Positions 43,125 through 52,367 of a stretch of 64,000 bases of DNA are shown here, piece after piece. The notes below the pieces were generated by a model. It saw only the letters and a list, made by a program, of their open reading frames with translations, was not told the DNA's origin and did not search any database. The first letter of the stretch is position 1, and each line of letters begins with the position of its first letter. The stretch spans positions 1 to 64,000 of the forward strand of contig NZ_WKYV01000026.1 of NCBI RefSeq assembly GCF_009677585.1, given 5' to 3'. The DNA is from Lactonifactor sp. BIOML-A5 (GTDB lineage Bacteria; Bacillota; Clostridia; Lachnospirales; Lachnospiraceae). The position numbers were made by a program, and so were the translations under genes.

Positions 43125-44345
43125 TTACCTTCCGGGAAAAGCCTTTTTATATGCTTCCCTAAAAAACGGATAGCTAATCAAACCAAACAGAATACAGAAA
43201 ATCCCTCCGGCTTTTATAGCCGCCGAGGGCAGATCTGACCCAAAGAGAAGTTTACCCGTCCACGGCGCCACATAGGCGCACAACGCCTCCCCGCAGTAAG
43301 TAGCGCCGATAAACATTCCCGAGGCAATGCCCACGTACTTACCTTTAGGTGTCATAGCCACTACAGTTCCCTGGGCTGCATGGTACGCATTTACCCCCAA
43401 ATTTAACAAACTATAACCTGCTACAAATCCAACGGTACCGGGAACCAGAGCAACGGTAAGTGTACAGACTCCCATCACTATGCCTGCTGCCGCTGTACTT
43501 GCACCTTTAAAAGCTTTCAGCCACAAAAACAAAAACATAGTGACAAGGAGTCCTACCACTTTATTCACGGTAGTTACATTGCCCACAAGAGCAGAGGTTC
43601 CTGTACCCAGTTCATTGATAATGTAGCTTGATGCATTCAGTCCCAGTGACATGTAAAACATAGCAGACAGAAACTTAACAACAATCAGGCCGATAATACA
43701 TTTTGGCATCCTCTCCCCATTTTGGATGACAGTACGTTTCCTGGCGTCTCTGTCCGCCTCTGCTTTGGGGATACTCCTTTTTCCTGAGGGATACCAGATA
43801 ATAGCGGCAAACAATACAGGAAGAAGCACAAAAGTAGCATTGAATGCCCTCGCCCAGTTCCCACCTGCTGCACTGTAACCGGCTATGGTATTGCACACAA
43901 TAAATCCCAGATTACTGCATACGCAGGTCCAGCCGCACACCTTATCTCTCAGATTCCCGGGGGCAATCTCCGCCAGAGCTGCTAAATTTGCGGAAGGGAT
44001 TACCCCTGACGCAAAGCCTGTCAGAGCAGAGCCTGCAATACAGACAGGCAAACTGCGGATCCCGGTAAATCGTATGAGGAATCCTCCCACAATTGTCATA
44101 ATAATAGAACCCACAACTAAAGATTTGCTGCTCATTCTCTGTATAAGGCCGGCAGAAGCAAATCCCCCAATCATAGCTGCAATCCCGGGGAGAGTAACCA
44201 TTAAATATACCGTTTTTTCCTGTCCCGGAAAATCCTTCAGAATATACCCCAGAGGGGTAAATACGATACAGTAAAAGATAGATGCAAATTCTGAGATAAA
44301 GATAGGTGTAAGTTTCTTCCATATACGTAAATCACCGGTTCTAAT
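43125..44345 (-). CDS. MFS transporter with apparent ATT start
   Basis: If read from the first ATG (44201) the protein has 358 residues and lacks the first membrane segment. The frame continues upstream without stop for 54 codons and codes KKLTPIFISEFASIFYCIVF, a good first MFS segment. A strong AAAAGGAGG lies seven bases before an ATT codon at 44345, and no ATG, GTG or TTG exists in that stretch. From ATT the protein has about 406 residues, normal for MFS. So the gene either uses ATT or has lost its ATG by one base change. It follows a YczE-like gene by 18 bases. Substrate unknown. Confidence 0.7.
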   Translation of the reverse strand: MRTGDLRIWKKLTPIFISEFASIFYCIVFTPLGYILKDFPGQEKTVYLMVTLPGIAAMIGGFASAGLIQRMSSKSLVVGSIIMTIVGGFLIRFTGIRSLPVCIAGSALTGFASGVIPSANLAALAEIAPGNLRDKVCGWTCVCSNLGFIVCNTIAGYSAAGGNWARAFNATFVLLPVLFAAIIWYPSGKRSIPKAEADRDARKRTVIQNGERMPKCIIGLIVVKFLSAMFYMSLGLNASSYIINELGTGTSALVGNVTTVNKVVGLLVTMFLFLWLKAFKGASTAAAGIVMGVCTLTVALVPGTVGFVAGYSLLNLGVNAYHAAQGTVVAMTPKGKYVGIASGMFIGATYCGEALCAYVAPWTGKLLFGSDLPSAAIKAGGIFCILFGLISYPFFREAYKKAFPGR

Positions 44346-44363
44346 AGGAGCGCCTCCTTTTCA

Positions 44364-45035
44364 TCAGCATACAGGCAGAAGCTTTTTCGTTCTGGGCAGC
44401 CAGAACTGCACAAGGGGTCCTGTCAGGAAAACTGCCGCTATGGTTCCGACTCCCACGGTTCCCCCCAGAATATACCCCAATGTTACAAAAAACAAGTCAC
44501 ATCCAACCCGAACCCAACGGAACTGTACGGACGCAATCTTATCCGATAAAATGATAGCCACCAGATCATTTGGTCCCGTACCCGCATTGCTGTTGATGAC
44601 AATGGACATTCCCGCGGATAGAATAATACATCCTGCAACCATACTGACCACACGGATTCCCATAGATGCATTCCCATTAATAAAATCCTGAAATACCCAC
44701 ATGAACAAATCAATAATAGGCCCCCCGCAGAAGGCACACAGAATTGTGCCGGGCTTTATGTACCCTTTGGTTGTCACCGCCATGAAGATCATTAAAATGC
44801 ACAGAACAATTACATGTACCGTTCCCACCGTCAGATGGACATTCCTGGCAAGCCCCTGGATAAATACAGTGAATGTGTCCGTTCCCAGCTCCGACAGAAG
44901 AAAGAGTGTCACCCCCAGATGGGCCACTGTAAGGCCAATGAGGAGAATCAGCAATGCCTTGGCCCAATCCTTTGCCGTCCTTGCTGAAGTGTCTGAGGCA
45001 AACTGTTCCTTTTTCCCTTTTTGTACTGCTTCCAT
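44364..45035 (-). CDS. YczE/YyaS-like membrane protein
   Basis: 223 residues with about five to six membrane segments and the family-like motif SNAGTGPNDLVAIILS near 150. Related to the YitT/YczE group of integral membrane proteins of unclear function, sometimes near transporters. Ribosome site GAAGGGA. Probably forms a two-gene operon with the MFS gene just downstream. Confidence 0.8.
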   Translation of the reverse strand: MEAVQKGKKEQFASDTSARTAKDWAKALLILLIGLTVAHLGVTLFLLSELGTDTFTVFIQGLARNVHLTVGTVHVIVLCILMIFMAVTTKGYIKPGTILCAFCGGPIIDLFMWVFQDFINGNASMGIRVVSMVAGCIILSAGMSIVINSNAGTGPNDLVAIILSDKIASVQFRWVRVGCDLFFVTLGYILGGTVGVGTIAAVFLTGPLVQFWLPRTKKLLPVC

Positions 45036-45141
45036 AACAGAATATTCCCTTCATCATATTAAATTATTTGCTAGAATTATTATATCCTTCCGTCAGATAT
45101 TATTCAACTGGGCATTTACTGTAAACCTCATTTTGGGGCAA

Positions 45142-45191
45142 TAAAAAGGATACCCGCTCACATCGGAGATCTCTCCGGAAAACAGGCATCC
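45142..45191 (-). terminator. Terminator of the oxoacid operon
   Basis: On the minus strand GGATGCC pairs with GGTATCC (45185-45191 with 45148-45154) around an inner CGGAGA/TCTCCG hairpin, ending in CTTTTTAT. It lies just past the 2-hydroxyacid dehydrogenase stop. Confidence 0.75.
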
Positions 45192-45204
45192 CTTCCAACG
45201 TTCC

Positions 45205-46191
45205 TTACTCTAATCCAACCCCATTTACTACTCTGTTCGCCTCTTTATATTTTCCCTCCAGACAACGAAGTACATTTTCCGCAGGAATCTTATACAACAG
45301 ATATTCTGTGGTAGTAGAATAAAACGCACTGTGGGGGGTGATAATGACATTTTCCCTTCCCGCCAGGGGACACGTATTCATATCCGGAGTCTCAGAAGAG
45401 AGTACATCCAGCCCCGCACCGCTCACCAGTCCGTGATCCAGCGCATACACCAGATCCTCTTCTTTTACCGCACCTCCTCTGGCCACATTCAGGAGGATTG
45501 GGCTGCGCTTCATCTTCTTGAACTTTTCCAGGTCAAACATTCCCTGATTTTCTCCGGTCAGATTCATATGAATAGTGATTACATCACTTTGTTCCAGCAG
45601 CTCATCCATTGTCACAGGCTCTGCTCCCATCTCCCGGATGGCCTCATCAGGTATATAGGGATCGTAAGCCAGTATCTCCATTCCAAAACTTTGTGCCCTT
45701 TTTGCAACAGCCCTTCCAATCTTCCCGTATCCTGCAATTCCCAGCTTAAGCCCTTCGATGCGTTTTACTCCGGGCTTCGCGTTATAAATCCATTGTCTGT
45801 CTGTCTGAACACTTCTCTCATACGTTTTCAGGCCTTTCAGCAGTGCCAGCATAAGCATAATGGCGTGATCCGCAACTTCCTGTGTACAGTACTCCCCTAT
45901 AGCGCAGACTGCAATTCCCTTCTCCCTGGCGTATTCCCAGTCCACATAGTTCCATCCGGTCGCCTGAACAGAGATAACCTTACATTTTTCCAGTCCGTCA
46001 ATAATTCTCCTGTTAATTCCTACATATCCAACCAGGATGGCATCCGCATCCCTGCACTGTTCAATAAAGGCGTCCTCTGTCTCCGGAGTATACACAGCCA
46101 GCTCCAGCACTGCATCCTCAGGAAATACCTCTTTCTCTATACTGAGATCCCGGTCCGCGGATTCCGGATATTCTGCAATTATGATTTTCAT
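45205..46191 (-). CDS. D-2-hydroxyacid dehydrogenase
   Basis: 328 residues. NAD-binding motif IAGYGKIGRAVAKRAQSFGM (about 150-170), catalytic Arg in LNVARGGAVKEEDL, Glu in LSSETPDM and His in ITPHSAFYST near 290: all three catalytic residues present. It interconverts a D-2-hydroxy acid and a 2-oxo acid with NAD(H). As last gene of an operon with 2-oxoacid:ferredoxin oxidoreductase, it likely feeds a 2-oxo acid to that enzyme, or drains excess. The actual acid is not determinable; glycerate, lactate-like or aromatic hydroxy acids are all possible. Confidence 0.88.
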   Translation of the reverse strand: MKIIIAEYPESADRDLSIEKEVFPEDAVLELAVYTPETEDAFIEQCRDADAILVGYVGINRRIIDGLEKCKVISVQATGWNYVDWEYAREKGIAVCAIGEYCTQEVADHAIMLMLALLKGLKTYERSVQTDRQWIYNAKPGVKRIEGLKLGIAGYGKIGRAVAKRAQSFGMEILAYDPYIPDEAIREMGAEPVTMDELLEQSDVITIHMNLTGENQGMFDLEKFKKMKRSPILLNVARGGAVKEEDLVYALDHGLVSGAGLDVLSSETPDMNTCPLAGRENVIITPHSAFYSTTTEYLLYKIPAENVLRCLEGKYKEANRVVNGVGLE

Positions 46192-46216
46192 AGACTTCCT
46201 TCCTTTCCGTCATTTA

Positions 46217-47644
46217 TTAAGATAAAAAATGTTGAATCTTTTCCCTTTCCTCTGCTTTCTGGCCTCTCAGCACAGATATGGCAAAAAACAAAACGGCTGA
46301 TACTCCCAGGCCCGGCCATAAAGCATCTATATTAAAAATAGAACCCCATCCCATTGACCGTCCCATATACCATACGATTACGGTTAACAGAGAGAAGGTC
46401 ATGCTGTAAAAGGCTGCACTGATACTTCCGCGCTTCCAGAAAAACCCAAAGAATGTAGGAATAAAGAGTCCCGCCGATAAAAAAGTAAACGTAATCAGCA
46501 GTATATCCATAATATCAGGATTCAGCCATGCAAATAACAGACTGATGCATCCTATAATGAGAGAACTAATGGTTCCGAGACGTACAATTCTTTTATCGGA
46601 AGCCTTTGGGTTGATGTATCTTTGGTAGATATCCCTGGTCACATTTGCCGACGCTGTTAAGATTGCAATATCCGCAGAGGACATAATAGCAGCAAATATT
46701 CCCGTAATCACCAGCCCCTTGATTCCGCTGGGAAATGTCATCAATATTAATTGAATCAGAGAGTTACTTCCTGCGGGAAGATCCGGAATTAAAACTTTAG
46801 CTGCCAGACCTTCATACGTAGCACAGAGTGCAATAGGGAGGATACACAAGGCAGCGATAAAGCCGCCTTTTCTTGCTGTATTAGCATCCTTGGCAGCCAT
46901 ACATCTGGTATAGCTGTCCATAGTGGTAAAAAAGGAAAGCAGGGTGGAGAGGGCAAAGGCTATAATAGTAGGCCATCCCCAGGCCCCAACATCAAAATAG
47001 CTTTCCGGCAGGGTCCGGATCTCACCTGCTCCGCCAATTGCGTTTGCAGCAAAGGGGACTGCTAAGATAACTCCCAGCATTAAGAGCCCTACCTGAACCC
47101 AGTCCGTATAGGTTACCGCAAGATATCCACCCAATGCAGTGTATAAGATCAGAACTATAGCTGCCACTGTAAAAGAAATCCCATTTCCCCACCCTGTAAT
47201 TGTGTTCAGGATCACTCCGCTGGCCACAAGCTGTGATGCTGTTACTCCAATCATCCCAATCAGGGTACAGATGGTAGATACGAATCTGCACCTGTGATCA
47301 TACCTGCTCTCAATAAAGTCCGGATAGGTCAGATTTTCAAGATGATCCCCTATTTGCTTTACTTTTTTTGAAAATACCAGAGAAAACAAGCCGCAGCCCA
47401 CAGCCAGTATTCCCACATACCATATGGCAGTAATCCCCATATCATAAGCCTTTGTAGAGGTTCCTATTACCGAGGCGCCCCCTATCCAGCAGGAGATCCA
47501 GAGACAGGCGATGGAAAACGTGCCCAGCTTCCTGCCTGCCACATAATATGTCTCCATGCTGCTTTGCTTCCGTGACGTATAAATCCCAATACCCAGCATC
47601 ATTGCCATATAAATTACTACAAAACAGATATCAATCCCCTTCAA
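46217..47644 (-). CDS. Sodium:solute symporter (SSS family)
   Basis: 475 residues with about 13 membrane segments. SSS signature parts include YYVAGRKLGTFSIACLW, GSVIGTSTKAYDMG-like region at the start, TALGGYLAVTYTDWVQ near 170 and IMSSADIAILTASANVTRDIY near 310. Starts at TTG (47644) after GGAGGTG, since no ATG lies at the right place. Likely imports the carboxylate substrate of the operon with Na+. Confidence 0.9.
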   Translation of the reverse strand: MKGIDICFVVIYMAMMLGIGIYTSRKQSSMETYYVAGRKLGTFSIACLWISCWIGGASVIGTSTKAYDMGITAIWYVGILAVGCGLFSLVFSKKVKQIGDHLENLTYPDFIESRYDHRCRFVSTICTLIGMIGVTASQLVASGVILNTITGWGNGISFTVAAIVLILYTALGGYLAVTYTDWVQVGLLMLGVILAVPFAANAIGGAGEIRTLPESYFDVGAWGWPTIIAFALSTLLSFFTTMDSYTRCMAAKDANTARKGGFIAALCILPIALCATYEGLAAKVLIPDLPAGSNSLIQLILMTFPSGIKGLVITGIFAAIMSSADIAILTASANVTRDIYQRYINPKASDKRIVRLGTISSLIIGCISLLFAWLNPDIMDILLITFTFLSAGLFIPTFFGFFWKRGSISAAFYSMTFSLLTVIVWYMGRSMGWGSIFNIDALWPGLGVSAVLFFAISVLRGQKAEEREKIQHFLS

Positions 47645-47672
47645 AGGCCAGCACCTCCATCCGCAGGAAGCT

Positions 47673-49769
47673 TTACTCTTCCAGCACTACTAATGCATCT
47701 GCCACACCAACTCCGGCACCTTCCCCGTACACGAACAGAGGATTTATATCCAGCTCGCAGAGTCTGTCTTTGTTCTTCCGGGCAAATTCTGATATGGCAA
47801 CCATCATTTCCACTACGGCATCTATATCTCTGGGCGGTGTGCCTCTGTATCCGGTGAGCATTTTATACGATTTCAGGGACTTCAGCATCTCATATGCTTC
47901 GTTTTTATTCAGAGGTATGGGGTACAGAGAGCTGTCACCGAACACTTCCACGAATACGCCTCCCAGGCCGGCCAGCAGCATAGGTCCGAATTGTGCATCT
48001 CTTTTTACCCCAAGAATCAGCTCAGTCCCCTGAGGCATCATGTTCTGCATCAGAATTCCGTTAATCTTAGCTTCCGGCATCCTGCTCTTTACATTTTCCA
48101 AAATCGTATCATATGCCTTCCCTATCTCGTCTTCACTTTTAATATTCAGGATCACGCCTCCAACATCAGATTTGTGGAGAATATCGTCAGATTCTATCTT
48201 CATGACCACCGGATAGGTGAAGTGCTTTGCCTTTTCCAGGGCATCCTCTCTGCTTGTAACGATTACTCCGAGATCCAGAGATATCCCATTTTCTTTAAGC
48301 ATCTGTTTACTTTTTACCTCACTTAATGCCCGTTTCTTCCCTGCAGTTGCTTTTTTGGGCACAGCCAGAGAAAGCTCCCGTTTGCTGCTGTCATACCCTA
48401 TATAGTTAGAAAGATGACTCAGAGCCGAAAAAGCATACTTTGGGCTGGGAAGAATGGGGACTCCAATCTCTCTGAATTTCTCCGCAACATCCCGGTTTCG
48501 CGTTCCCTCAATAAAGGGCAGTATAGCAATGGGTTTTTTATACCCCTGATCCACAACCTTCTTTACCCCGTGATAAATATTGTATATGGTTGGATCTGCC
48601 ACTACTAACTGTATGGTAATTCCTATGAGGACCATCTCAATATTGGGATCGTCCATGACCACCTTCAGCCCCTCTGCATATAAGTCACTGTCATAACAGA
48701 GGGCTGCCGTCATATCCAGAGGATTTCCCGGTGTACAGAAGGAGGGAAGCATGGATTTTAACTTTGTAAGGGTACTTTCCTCAAAATCCGGATAGTTGAT
48801 TCCAAAAGTACTGCCCATGTCCGCACAGATGGCGGTCTCCCCCCCGGATATATTCATGGATGCAAATGCAGCCTTTTCCGGAAGATTTTTTAAGGTGGAT
48901 AACAGCAGGGCCGTTGACATCATCTCCTGCATATCATCTGCCCTGATTACGCCAAACTTGTCAAATACCGCATCATAGGCCCTGTCGGATCCTGCAAGAG
49001 CTCCTGTATGAGATGCCGCAATCTTGCCGCCCTTTTCGCTTTTTCCGCCTTTTTGAATAATGACGGGCTTTTTCTTTTGGGCCGCCTTACGCAGACAGGA
49101 AGCGAAACGTTCCGCATCCTGGACGCCTTCCATATAGACTGCGATGACCTTAGTATGTTCATCCTCAACCAAAAAGTCCAGATAGTCTTCCAAGGTTACA
49201 ATCTTTCCATTTCCTATAGAAATTGCATAAGAAAATCTCATCTCACTGCTGTCCATAAGGTTAATGCAAAACTGTCCGCTCTGGGATATGAACCCGATGC
49301 TTCCTTTTCTGTCTCTCTTTTCCACAGGAAATGCAAAAGAAATTACGTCATCCACATAATTGTTAAATCCTCCACAATTTGGACCCAAAACAGCAATGTC
49401 CAGCTCCTTTGCCAGAGACTTCAGCTCTTCTTCCGCAGCCTTTCCTTTTTCATCTCCGGTTTCACTGTAGCCGCTGGCAAAGACGACCGCTCCCCCGCAG
49501 CCTTTGGTTTTCGCCTCCCTCAGCAGGCCGCATACTGTGGCCTGTGAGGTGCAGATAATTACCAGTTCTACCTCATCGTCAATCTCCGAAAGACTTTTGT
49601 AGCATTTTCTTCCCAGCACCATTTCTCTGCCAGGGTTTACAAAATACACTCTGCTCAAATCCTTCCTGTACTCCAGGATATTCCTGCAGGTATCTCCCCC
49701 GAACCCCGGCTTTTCACTGGCGCCTACCACCGCAAGTGATTTGGCTTTCAGCAGCTTATTCAAATCCAT
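47673..49769 (-). CDS. ADP-forming acyl-CoA synthetase (fused alpha/beta)
   Basis: 698 residues. N-terminal CoA-binding domain (VVGASEKPGFGGDTCRNIL), succinyl-CoA-ligase-like domains with the phospho-His motif AASHTGALAGSD near 250, and a C-terminal ATP-grasp domain from about 470 (TYPVVMKIES, HKSDVGGVILN, GVKRDAQFGPMLLAGLGGVFVE). Converts acyl-CoA + ADP + phosphate to acid + CoA + ATP. Together with the oxidoreductase below, it gives substrate-level phosphorylation from a 2-oxo acid. An acyltransferase-type fused domain is not present. Confidence 0.9.
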   Translation of the reverse strand: MDLNKLLKAKSLAVVGASEKPGFGGDTCRNILEYRKDLSRVYFVNPGREMVLGRKCYKSLSEIDDEVELVIICTSQATVCGLLREAKTKGCGGAVVFASGYSETGDEKGKAAEEELKSLAKELDIAVLGPNCGGFNNYVDDVISFAFPVEKRDRKGSIGFISQSGQFCINLMDSSEMRFSYAISIGNGKIVTLEDYLDFLVEDEHTKVIAVYMEGVQDAERFASCLRKAAQKKKPVIIQKGGKSEKGGKIAASHTGALAGSDRAYDAVFDKFGVIRADDMQEMMSTALLLSTLKNLPEKAAFASMNISGGETAICADMGSTFGINYPDFEESTLTKLKSMLPSFCTPGNPLDMTAALCYDSDLYAEGLKVVMDDPNIEMVLIGITIQLVVADPTIYNIYHGVKKVVDQGYKKPIAILPFIEGTRNRDVAEKFREIGVPILPSPKYAFSALSHLSNYIGYDSSKRELSLAVPKKATAGKKRALSEVKSKQMLKENGISLDLGVIVTSREDALEKAKHFTYPVVMKIESDDILHKSDVGGVILNIKSEDEIGKAYDTILENVKSRMPEAKINGILMQNMMPQGTELILGVKRDAQFGPMLLAGLGGVFVEVFGDSSLYPIPLNKNEAYEMLKSLKSYKMLTGYRGTPPRDIDAVVEMMVAISEFARKNKDRLCELDINPLFVYGEGAGVGVADALVVLEE

Positions 49770-49784
49770 CTCAGCACCTACTTT

Positions 49785-50318
49785 CTATGAAACTGCCTTG
49801 AATCCTTCATCAAAGCACAGAGCATTCTTAGGATTAACTTTGCCTTTTTTAGCAAAATATTCATCTATTGAACGTTTCATAAATTCTTCCTCAAACAGCC
49901 CCGTAGCCTTGCAAAGTGCACCAAGCATTACAATATTGGTTCCCTTTGGATTATCCAGCCTGGCAGCGATCTCCGTAGCCGGGACTTTTACAACCCTGAT
50001 ATCATCTCTGAACACTCTGTCCTCTGCCAGAAGAGAACTATTGGCCATCAAAACCGCCCCCGGCTTCATAGTAGGTTCAAACTTATTAATCGCCACATCA
50101 TTCATAGATACAAGAATATCCAAATGTTTTGCATATGGGCTGGCAATCTCTTCCTCACTTATCTTCACATTGCAGTTGGCTGTTCCTCCCCGCATCTCCG
50201 AGCCATAAGAAGGATACCAGGTAAAATATTTTCCCTCCTGCATACCGCAGTAGGCCAGAATCATCCCGGTGATCAGCACACCCTGACCGCCGAATCCCGC
50301 ACAAATAATTTCTGTCAT
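49785..50318 (-). CDS. 2-oxoacid:ferredoxin oxidoreductase, gamma subunit
   Basis: 177 residues with the gamma-family motif CAGFGGQGVLITGMIL at the N-terminus and the SYGSEMRGGTANC loop. It is the subunit that handles CoA and completes the active complex. The ATGA overlap with the beta-subunit stop shows coupling. Expected product of KorC/VorG type; the substrate is not set by this subunit. Confidence 0.9.
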   Translation of the reverse strand: MTEIICAGFGGQGVLITGMILAYCGMQEGKYFTWYPSYGSEMRGGTANCNVKISEEEIASPYAKHLDILVSMNDVAINKFEPTMKPGAVLMANSSLLAEDRVFRDDIRVVKVPATEIAARLDNPKGTNIVMLGALCKATGLFEEEFMKRSIDEYFAKKGKVNPKNALCFDEGFKAVS

Positions 50319-51061
50319 TTTTCTTCTCCTTTCTTATCTACGAATTCTCCCAGCTTATAGTAGGAAAGCGTCTTTTCACGGATATGCTTCAGGCTGTCTA
50401 CCGGTGACAGCCCCCAGTTTGTGGGGCATGGGGCAAGAATTTCAACCAGACAGAATCCCTCGTTATTCATCTGTTTTTCAAATGCCTTCTTTATGTATTT
50501 TTTGGCCTTATTGACCGATGCCGGACAGTCCAGGGACGCCCTCGCCAAATATGCAATATCAAACTCTCCCAGGGCTTTTACGACATCAAAAGGTTCCCCC
50601 TGCTTTTTGGGATCTCTTCCCTTCGGGGAAGATGTTGTCTTCTGTCCAATCAAGGTAGTAGGCGCCATCTGACCGCCTGTCATTCCAAATACTCCGTTAT
50701 TCATAACAATTACAACGACATTGTCATTTCTCAATGCGGCGTGCATCGTCTCAGCCATACCTATGGCATAGGCTGCCCCATCCCCGATATAAGCCACTGA
50801 AAGTTTATCCTTGCGGACTTTTTTCACTCCGATCGCCACCACAACGGGTCTGCCGTGTGCAGCCATAACGGTATCAAAACGCCAGGTATCCATATTCAGC
50901 GCTCCGCACGCCACATCCACGGTGGGAATAAAATCCTGCTGCAGTCCCATCTCATCTATAATATCCCCTATCAGCCTGGCTGCGATCCCATGACCGCATC
51001 CGGGACAGAATGAGGTTGGTCTAAAAGTAACTGTTTCCGGTGCTTTTAATTTCACTGACAT
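50315..51061 (-). CDS. 2-oxoacid:ferredoxin oxidoreductase, beta subunit
   Basis: 248 residues, thiamine-diphosphate subunit. CPGCGHGIAARLIGDII near 19 binds a cluster or turn, and GDGAAYAIGMAETMHAALRNDNVVV with MNNGVFGMTGGQ is the ThDP/Mg site. Lacks its own ferredoxin cysteines, consistent with a separate delta subunit. Starts six bases after the alpha gene stop. Confidence 0.92.
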   Translation of the reverse strand: MSVKLKAPETVTFRPTSFCPGCGHGIAARLIGDIIDEMGLQQDFIPTVDVACGALNMDTWRFDTVMAAHGRPVVVAIGVKKVRKDKLSVAYIGDGAAYAIGMAETMHAALRNDNVVVIVMNNGVFGMTGGQMAPTTLIGQKTTSSPKGRDPKKQGEPFDVVKALGEFDIAYLARASLDCPASVNKAKKYIKKAFEKQMNNEGFCLVEILAPCPTNWGLSPVDSLKHIREKTLSYYKLGEFVDKKGEEK

Positions 51062-51067
51062 AACCCC

Positions 51068-52123
51068 CTATCTTTCTGCCATTGTCTTTGCGATTTCAAT
51101 GATTCGTTCACTCTCAGGTACATCAAAGAAAGTACCATAGAATTCAATTGGATATTTTGCGTCTGTGGCCAGCTTAATGTCATCCACCATCTGGCCCAGA
51201 ATATTCATCTCCACACTGATAAATCCTTTAAAGTGATCCGATAAATTCTGGAATGCCTGAACCGGATAGGGCCATAAAGTAATGGGACGGATAAGACCCA
51301 GCTTTAACCCCTGTTTTCTTCCGTTGCGGACTGCTTCCTTGGCAACTCTGGAGGAGATGCCGTAGGCTACCAGGATAATCTCCGCGTCTTCCGTCTGCAT
51401 GCTCTCCCAGCGCTGTTCATTCTCCTCAATTTTCCTGTATTTTTCTCTCAGATATTCCTCATAGTCCGGATGTCCATAGAAGCAGACATTAGATATAATT
51501 CTCTGGGTATCCCCGGGTTTGCACCCTTTCACAGTCCAGTCAAACTTATCAATGTTGTGTTCCTTCATCTCCGGAAAGGTCACTGCCTCCATCATCTGGC
51601 CAATGGCCGCATCGGATCCAATAATAACCGGATGCAGATATTTTTCCGCCAGATCAAAGGCTTCATAAATCAGGTCCGCACTCTCCTGCACGCTGTTGGG
51701 CGCAAGGACTATGGTTCTGTAGTCTCCGTTTCCTCCGCCCCTGGTAAGCTGCCAGTAATCTCCCTGCCCCTGTGCAATATCACCCAGCCCGTTTCCTATT
51801 CTCATAACATCGATCAGGACAGCGGGCAAATCCGCAGCGCACAGATAGGAGATCCCCTCCTGCTTCAGCGCAAATCCCGGACCAGCTGAGCTGGTAAGTA
51901 CTCTGGCCCCGGCTGCCGTTGCCCCGTAGAGCATATTAATTCCTGCCAGTTCTGATTCTGTCTGCACAAATTCACCGCCGACCTCTTCCATTCTCCAGGA
52001 CAGATATTCCAGGATCTCTGTCTGGGGAGTTATGGGATATCCGCTGTAAAATCTGCAGCCCGCCCTAAGCGCGGCTTCTGCCAATGCTTCGTTTCCTTTC
52101 ATCATGACTTTTTCTGCTGCCAT
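51068..52123 (-). CDS. 2-oxoacid:ferredoxin oxidoreductase, alpha subunit
   Basis: 351 residues. Alpha-family motifs: GNEALAEAALRAGCRFYSGYPITPQTE, SSAGPGFALKQEGISYL near 75, and VDVMRIGNG region. Of the VorB/KorA type in size. Typical substrates of this group are 2-oxoglutarate, branched 2-oxo acids or aryl pyruvates; the operon's acyl-CoA synthetase and hydroxyacid dehydrogenase favour the latter two (inference). Confidence 0.92.
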   Translation of the reverse strand: MAAEKVMMKGNEALAEAALRAGCRFYSGYPITPQTEILEYLSWRMEEVGGEFVQTESELAGINMLYGATAAGARVLTSSAGPGFALKQEGISYLCAADLPAVLIDVMRIGNGLGDIAQGQGDYWQLTRGGGNGDYRTIVLAPNSVQESADLIYEAFDLAEKYLHPVIIGSDAAIGQMMEAVTFPEMKEHNIDKFDWTVKGCKPGDTQRIISNVCFYGHPDYEEYLREKYRKIEENEQRWESMQTEDAEIILVAYGISSRVAKEAVRNGRKQGLKLGLIRPITLWPYPVQAFQNLSDHFKGFISVEMNILGQMVDDIKLATDAKYPIEFYGTFFDVPESERIIEIAKTMAER

Positions 52124-52135
52124 TTTTTCCCCTCC

Positions 52136-52336
52136 TTATTCCAAAATCTCAAACACACAGTCCGGACACATACGGTAGCACATTCCGCATTGAATACATT
52201 TCTCCTCGTCTGCCACTACAATACTGTAGCCCTTTTTGTTCAGCTGTCCCGGCTGTGACAAGGCTTTTTGTTTGCAGGCATCTACGCAGTACCCGCATCC
52301 TTTGCAGCGTTCAATGTTCAGTTTCAGTTTTTGCAT
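52136..52336 (-). CDS. 2 x [4Fe-4S] ferredoxin, delta subunit
   Basis: 66 residues with two CxxCxxCxxxC motifs: CKGCGYCVDACK and CIQCGMCYRMC plus P. It carries electrons from the oxidoreductase to a cellular ferredoxin. Ribosome site GGGAGGAT. First subunit gene of the four-subunit complex. Confidence 0.95.
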   Translation of the reverse strand: MQKLKLNIERCKGCGYCVDACKQKALSQPGQLNKKGYSIVVADEEKCIQCGMCYRMCPDCVFEILE

Positions 52337-52367
52337 AATATCCTCCCTTTCCGGTAAACTCTATAGA

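Noticed and set aside
43942..44322. ATG-started frame over the MFS N-terminus
   Set aside because: Out of frame with the transporter and codes Cys/Tyr-rich sequence; the ATT-started frame gives a proper membrane helix.
45036..45141. Possible additional gene or RNA before the YczE-like gene
   Set aside because: Only AT-rich promoter-like sequence; no ribosome site, frame or stem supports a gene.
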